DNA from: Armatimonadetes bacterium UBA5352
GTDB taxonomy: Bacteria > Armatimonadota > Zipacnadia > Zipacnadales > UBA5352
Assembly: GCA_002411015.1 (NCBI GenBank)
Contig: DHPY01000070.1
Span: forward strand, 40,167 to 57,256
Direction: 5' to 3'
DNA: 17,090 nucleotides
Part shown: piece after piece, positions 13,147-17,090 of the stretch
Layout of the letters: each line of letters opens with the position of its first letter
Position numbering within the stretch: position 1 is the first letter of the stretch
The notes under the pieces: generated by a model
The model's database searches: none
What the model was told of the DNA's origin: nothing
The model's input: the letters and a program-made list of their open reading frames with translations, nothing else
Translations under genes and position numbers: made by a program

Positions 13147-13728
13147 ATGACACGCAAGCCTGTGATGCGCGGAATTCTGTACTGTGGTGATCCCATCCTC
13201 CGCCGTCCCGCGTCACGTGTGCGGCGGATTGATGACGAGATCTGCGACCTGATTGATGACATGGCGGAGACCATGGTGCAGGCCGACGGACTCGGCCTGG
13301 CGGCGCCGCAGGTCGGTATCTCGAGCGCCGTGGTGACCATCCGGACCGATCCGGACAGCGCCACAGTGATCGAACTCATCAACCCGCGCATTGTGGAGGC
13401 TGAGGGCGAGCAGGAGGGCGCTGAGGGCTGTTTGAGCCTCCCGACGCTGCGGGGCATCGTGGTGCGGCCCAACCGGGTGCTGGTGCAGGCGACGGACCGT
13501 GCTGGCGAGGAGATCGAGGTCGAGGGCGAGGGGCTGATGGCCCGCTGTCTCGCGCACGAGCTTGACCACCTCGCGGGCAAGCTCTACATTGACCTCGCGG
13601 ACCCCGAGAGCCTCTGCTGGATGCGGCCGGATGAGCGCGAGGAGTTGGGATACCGCACGGAGCCGGTGAGCGTCGAGGAAGCTCGCGCGGCCTTCAACCG
13701 CATGCGCGAGTCGCAGAAGGGATCGTAG
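13147..13728 (+). CDS. def: Peptide deformylase
   Basis: The 193-residue metalloenzyme removes the formyl group from the N-terminal methionine of new proteins at the ribosome. The three family motifs are present: GLGLAAPQVG (48-57), EGCLSLP (93-99, Cys95 metal ligand) and AHELDHLAGK (136-145, His137, Glu138, His141). The last motif usually begins with Gln; Ala136 is a minor change outside the metal ligands. The ATG at 13147 has TTGAGGGG seven bases upstream; an in-frame extension to 12955 would run through the repeats and is rejected. A second ATG at 13165 is possible but less well placed. fmt begins three bases after the stop, so the pair is probably one transcript. Confidence 0.95.
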   Translation: MTRKPVMRGILYCGDPILRRPASRVRRIDDEICDLIDDMAETMVQADGLGLAAPQVGISSAVVTIRTDPDSATVIELINPRIVEAEGEQEGAEGCLSLPTLRGIVVRPNRVLVQATDRAGEEIEVEGEGLMARCLAHELDHLAGKLYIDLADPESLCWMRPDEREELGYRTEPVSVEEARAAFNRMRESQKGS

Positions 13729-13731
13729 CCG

Positions 13732-14670
13732 ATGCGCATCGCGTTCTTCGGCACGCCCGAGCCGGCGGTGCCCTACCTGGACGCCCTGGTGGATGCCGGG
13801 CATGAGGTCGTAGCGGTGGTGACGCAGCCTGATCGGCCCGCCGGGCGCGGCCGCGAGCCCCGGCCCAGTCCGGTGAAGCAGCGGGCGCTGGGGTTGGTAC
13901 TGCCGGTGCTCACGCCTGAGGATGCGCGCGACCCCGAGTTCGTGGCCGCAATTGCGCAGGTGAGCCCTGAACTCGGGGTGGTTGTGGCCTACGGCGAGAT
14001 CCTGGGCAGGAGCCTTCTGGAACTCCCGCCGCACGGACTCGTTAACGTTCACTACTCCCTGTTACCGCAACTGCGCGGTGCGGCGCCGGTCCACGGAGCG
14101 CTCCTTCAGGGCCTTGAGCGCACGGGAGTGACCGTGCAGTACATGGCTCGGAAGCTCGACGCGGGCGATATCCTGCTGCAGCGCGAGATCGAGATTGGCG
14201 AGGATGACAACCGCGGGACGTTGATGGAGCGCCTGACGACGATCGGCGTTCCGGCGCTGCGCGAGGCCGTGCGGCTCCTGGAGACAGGCTCCGCACCGCG
14301 TGTCCCACAGGACCATGAGCGGGCGACGTATGTGGGGCGCGTGGAGACCGGCGATTGCCGGATAGACTGGTCGCGGCCGGCCGATGGGATCCGGCGCCTG
14401 GTGCGGGCCTGCACGCCGTGGCCGGGCGCGTGGTGCCTGCTGAGCGGGCAGCGTGTGAAGGTGCAAGACGTGTCTGTAGTGCAAAATGTCTTAAGAGAAG
14501 AAGGGAGAGCCGGGAGGATTGTCGAACTCCCAACGGGAGGTGGCCCAATTGTGCTTGCAGGGGAGGGAGCGCTGCAGATTCGCGCTCTCCAGCCGGCGGG
14601 GAAGCGATCGATGTCCGGCGAGGAGTTCCTGCGAGGGGCTCGCCTTGCTCGAGGCGACAGCTTCGACTGA
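13732..14670 (+). CDS. fmt: Methionyl-tRNA formyltransferase
   Basis: The 312-residue enzyme formylates initiator methionyl-tRNA using 10-formyltetrahydrofolate, the step that def later reverses. It starts MRIAFFGTPEPAVPYL, with VVTQPDRPAGRG (29-40) contacting tRNA. The folate site shows VVAYGEILG (84-92), NVHYSLLPQLRGAAPVHGAL (105-124; catalytic Asn105, His107) and KLDAGDIL (141-148; Asp143). The C-terminal tRNA-binding barrel follows (RIDWSRPADGIRRLVRACTP, 227 onward). Residues after 245 come from a more A-rich stretch (about 14460-14540) and vary in the family. Spacing after def is three bases. The next gene starts 80 bases on. Confidence 0.96.
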   Translation: MRIAFFGTPEPAVPYLDALVDAGHEVVAVVTQPDRPAGRGREPRPSPVKQRALGLVLPVLTPEDARDPEFVAAIAQVSPELGVVVAYGEILGRSLLELPPHGLVNVHYSLLPQLRGAAPVHGALLQGLERTGVTVQYMARKLDAGDILLQREIEIGEDDNRGTLMERLTTIGVPALREAVRLLETGSAPRVPQDHERATYVGRVETGDCRIDWSRPADGIRRLVRACTPWPGAWCLLSGQRVKVQDVSVVQNVLREEGRAGRIVELPTGGGPIVLAGEGALQIRALQPAGKRSMSGEEFLRGARLARGDSFD

Positions 14671-14750
14671 GCGCCATCCCAATCCGGGGGCTTCAGGGCC
14701 CCAATAGCGCATGTAGTGATTCTCAGCCCCGGCTCGGAGGACGCAACCTG

Positions 14751-15110
14751 ATGGCCGCAGCCAGCGATACTCTGCAAGAAGCCCACGAACATCGCATAAA
14801 CGGCGATTACGAGCAGGCGATCGGGCTCTACCAGCAGATACTGGGTGAGGAACCGGAGCAGGCGGAAGCGCTCTGGGGCCTCGGCCTGTCACTCATGAAC
14901 ATGGGCGACTTCGACGAGGCGCTGGAGAGCATCTGCAAGGCATCCGATATCGAGCCGCAGAACCAGCTTTATCTGCTTGATGCGGGCAAGCACTACACGA
15001 TGCTGGGGATGTATGACGAAGCCAAGCCGTTTTTTGAGAAGGTCCTCGAGATTGACGCGGGATCGAAATACGGCGCTGACGCGCAGAAGCAGCTCTCATA
15101 CTACGATTAG
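14751..15110 (+). CDS. Small TPR-repeat protein
   Basis: A 119-residue, acidic, soluble protein made almost wholly of three tetratricopeptide repeats (about 3-36, 37-70 and 71-104), recognisable by the G/A/Y/A/F pattern in INGDYEQAIGLYQQIL, MNMGDFDEALESI and TMLGMYDEAKPFFEKVLEID. There is no signal peptide, membrane segment or catalytic domain, so it should act as a protein-binding scaffold; the partner is unknown. GGAGG (14736-14740) precedes the ATG by ten bases. It lies 80 bases after fmt and 66 before the ASKHA protein. The ending SYYD is rich in Tyr and may be unstructured. Confidence 0.85.
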   Translation: MAAASDTLQEAHEHRINGDYEQAIGLYQQILGEEPEQAEALWGLGLSLMNMGDFDEALESICKASDIEPQNQLYLLDAGKHYTMLGMYDEAKPFFEKVLEIDAGSKYGADAQKQLSYYD

Positions 15111-15125
15111 GCTGAAGGGTTGTAT

Positions 15126-15165
15126 CGAGCCGGGCCCGGAGCAGGCGACCTCGCCCGCGGGCTCG
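15126..15165 (+). terminator. GC-rich hairpin between the TPR and ASKHA genes
   Basis: CGAGCC (15126-15131) pairs with GGCTCG (15160-15165), and GGGC (15132-15135) with GCCC (15153-15156) after an asymmetric bulge. Only CTTT follows at 15167-15170. It could be a weak terminator after the TPR gene, or an RNA structure that hides the start of the next gene at 15177. The longer reading of the ASKHA gene from TTG 15120 would translate through it. Confidence 0.35.
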
Positions 15166-15176
15166 GCTTTGCCACT

Positions 15177-17015
15177 ATGATCAGCATCAGCTTCAAACCG
15201 GGCGGGGAAGCAGGTCAGGTTGAGGAAGGCAGCACGATTCTCGCCGCCTCCGAGCAGCTTGGCGTTACCATCACCGCGCCCTGTGGTGGCCGCGGCCGCT
15301 GCGGCCGCTGCCGGGTCATCGTCGTCAGAGGCTGCGGGCCGATTACGCAGGCTGAGGAGGACCTCCTCACCGGCGAGGAGCTTCGCAACGGGGTCCGCCT
15401 CGCCTGTGAAGCCCTGCTCGTGGAGGATGCTCAGGTCATCATCCCGAGCGACTCGCGCACCATAGGCGGGAAGATCCTCGCGGACCATCGCGGCGAAGAG
15501 ATGACCCTCAACCCCAACGTCACCGGCAGCGCTGTAGAGCTCCCGCCACCCAGTCTTTCCGATCAGCGCAGCGACTTCGAACGCGTCGCCGATGGCCTCG
15601 GGATCCCCGCGCAGGACCTCGTCATCCACCGCGACGCCCTCGCGCAGCTTCCGACAGTCCTGCGCGAGAACGATTTCCATGTGAGCGTCGTGCGCGTGGG
15701 CGAGGTTGTTTCGGCCGTCCGCCCGACCGGGGCGCAGCCCTGCGGTCTCGGCGCGGCCGTGGACATCGGCACCACTACGGTGGTCGCCTACCTCGTGGAC
15801 CTGCACACCGGGGAGACGCTCGCGACCGCCTCCGAGCTGAACCCGCAGGCGCGTCACGGGCACGACCTGATTACCCGCATCGAGTTCGTGCAGAGCACCC
15901 CCACGGGCCTTGACGACATGAGGCGGCTGATCGTGGACCTGATCAACCGGCTGCTGGCTGAGGCCACCGCGGACGCCGGCGTGATGCGCCGGGACATCTA
16001 CGAAGTAGCCATCGTCGGCAACACCTGCATGCACCACCTCTTCCTCGGCCTCGACCCGCGGAATCTCGCCCAGGCGCCCTACATCCCGGTCACGCGCGAG
16101 CCCGTTGAACTCTCCGCCGACGAAGCCGGGCTTGCGATCAACCGGGCGGGAAACGTATACTGTCTGCCGGTGATAGCGGGGTTCGTCGGCGCGGACACCG
16201 TCGGCGTGCTGCTGATGTCGCGGCTGGCGGAGCGTGGCCACCCGACTCTTGCGGTCGACATCGGCACGAACGGTGAGGTAATGCTGGCGGCGAACGGCCG
16301 CCTGCTTACCACGTCATGTGCCGCCGGGCCGGCGTTCGAGGGCGGTGAGATCCGCTACGGCGTACGGGCCGCTGAGGGCGCCATCGAGCGCGTCTGGCTG
16401 CGCAACGGCAGCATCGGCTACGCGACCATCGGTGGCAAGCGGCCAAGCGGCATCTGCGGCTCGGGGATCTTCGACGTTGTGGCCGCGCTGCTTGACAGCG
16501 GGGCCGCCGACCAGACCGGCCGCCTCGCGACTGACGAGGCCGCCGTGGAGTTGGCGCCCGGCATCGCCACCCGGCTGCGTGGCGAGGGGCCACAGCGCGA
16601 GTTCCTGCTGGTTGAGGGCGCAGGGGCCGGGAACGGTGAGATCACCTTCACGCAGAAAGACCTCAGAGAAGTTCAGCTCGCGAAAGGTGCCGTGCGGGCT
16701 GCGGTGGAACTACTGTGCGCTCGGGTCGCGATTGCGAGTGACGAGATCGAGGAGGTGCTCCTTGCGGGCGCCTTCGGGAACTACATAGACCGCCGCAGCG
16801 CTCTGCGCATGGGGCTCCTGCCACACGTGCCGCTGGAGCGCATTCACGGGATCGGGAACGCGGCGGGGGCCGGCGCACTTGCGGCCCTACTCTCGCTTGA
16901 TGAGCGGCAGCGGGCGGCGGATCTGGCGCGCAATGCCGAGCACGTTGAGCTCATGGCGGATCCGCGCTTCCAGATGGCGTTTGCGGACAGCATGATGTTT
17001 CCCGAGGCAGAGTGA
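15177..17015 (+). CDS. [2Fe-2S] ferredoxin / ASKHA protein, corrinoid-activating (RACE/RamA-like) family
   Basis: A 612-residue protein of the COG3894/DUF4445 type. Known members use ATP and an iron-sulfur centre to reduce inactive cob(II)amide in corrinoid proteins back to cob(I)amide. The N-terminal ferredoxin domain has Cys36, Cys42, Cys45 and Cys77 (PCGGRGRCGRCRV, LACEA), a plant-type [2Fe-2S] pattern. After a linker (about 100-190) comes the ASKHA ATPase: AAVDIGTTTVVAYLVD (193-208), VGNTCMHHLFLG (280-291), AVDIGTNGE (359-367), ICGSGIFDVVAALL (426-439), TQKDLREVQLAKGA (492-505) and LAGAFGNYID (529-538). ATG 15177 is chosen by domain alignment though no Shine-Dalgarno sequence is obvious; TTG 15120 would add 19 residues. 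No corrinoid protein or methyltransferase is in the window. No gene is seen in 17016-17090. Confidence 0.92.
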   Translation: MISISFKPGGEAGQVEEGSTILAASEQLGVTITAPCGGRGRCGRCRVIVVRGCGPITQAEEDLLTGEELRNGVRLACEALLVEDAQVIIPSDSRTIGGKILADHRGEEMTLNPNVTGSAVELPPPSLSDQRSDFERVADGLGIPAQDLVIHRDALAQLPTVLRENDFHVSVVRVGEVVSAVRPTGAQPCGLGAAVDIGTTTVVAYLVDLHTGETLATASELNPQARHGHDLITRIEFVQSTPTGLDDMRRLIVDLINRLLAEATADAGVMRRDIYEVAIVGNTCMHHLFLGLDPRNLAQAPYIPVTREPVELSADEAGLAINRAGNVYCLPVIAGFVGADTVGVLLMSRLAERGHPTLAVDIGTNGEVMLAANGRLLTTSCAAGPAFEGGEIRYGVRAAEGAIERVWLRNGSIGYATIGGKRPSGICGSGIFDVVAALLDSGAADQTGRLATDEAAVELAPGIATRLRGEGPQREFLLVEGAGAGNGEITFTQKDLREVQLAKGAVRAAVELLCARVAIASDEIEEVLLAGAFGNYIDRRSALRMGLLPHVPLERIHGIGNAAGAGALAALLSLDERQRAADLARNAEHVELMADPRFQMAFADSMMFPEAE

Positions 17016-17090
17016 CGGCGTCAATACGGGACCTTTGGCGGGCTCGGTGCTGGATTATGGCGCAAGTACTAGTGCAGCGCCTTTGAAAAA

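Overview
The window is GC-rich bacterial chromosomal DNA in two halves. The left half (147-7014) holds six minus-strand genes for accessory carbon metabolism, separated by long gene-free spacers packed with inverted repeats. The right half (7333-17015) is a compact plus-strand housekeeping block. GTG and TTG starts, strong Shine-Dalgarno sequences, and the pairing of Gfo/Idh/MocA, ceramidase-like and amidohydrolase-2 genes with a gmk-coaBC-metK-priA-def-fmt block would suit an uncultivated, environmental heterotroph of the Armatimonadota/Planctomycetota/Chloroflexota kind. This placement is an inference from gene content; there is no rRNA or other phylogenetic marker to settle it.

Left half, read in transcription order: a degenerate amidohydrolase-2 protein (6247-7014) behind its own predicted promoter; a KDPG/KDPGal-type aldolase (5488-6147); a cytoplasmic neutral-ceramidase-like hydrolase (3758-5221); a more conventional amidohydrolase-2 enzyme (2533-3435); a classical SDR oxidoreductase (1438-2241); and a Gfo/Idh/MocA oxidoreductase (147-1184). 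An aldolase, two oxidoreductases and TIM-barrel hydrolases suggest sugar or sugar-acid breakdown, but no dehydratase, kinase or transporter is present to define a route.

Right half: a predicted promoter (7262-7290) drives gmk, coaBC, metK and priA, packed or overlapping. After a 203-bp repeat-bearing spacer come def and fmt, then a small TPR protein and a large [2Fe-2S]/ASKHA protein of the corrinoid-activating (RACE/RamA-like) family. The common themes are nucleotide and coenzyme A supply, S-adenosylmethionine synthesis, replication restart and formyl-methionine metabolism. rpoZ, often found between gmk and coaBC, is absent there.

The most unusual content is not protein-coding. Most long spacers carry members of one dispersed repeat family. 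Its core contains GGCCGCCCGAGCG. The core is followed by hairpins whose sequence differs completely from copy to copy while the folding is kept. Two copies are nested palindromes of 130-173 bp with hairpins on both arms. A separate 34-bp perfect palindrome and a second small hairpin repeat (two copies in opposite orientation) also lie in spacers. No rRNA, tRNA, CRISPR array, insertion sequence or transposase was seen.
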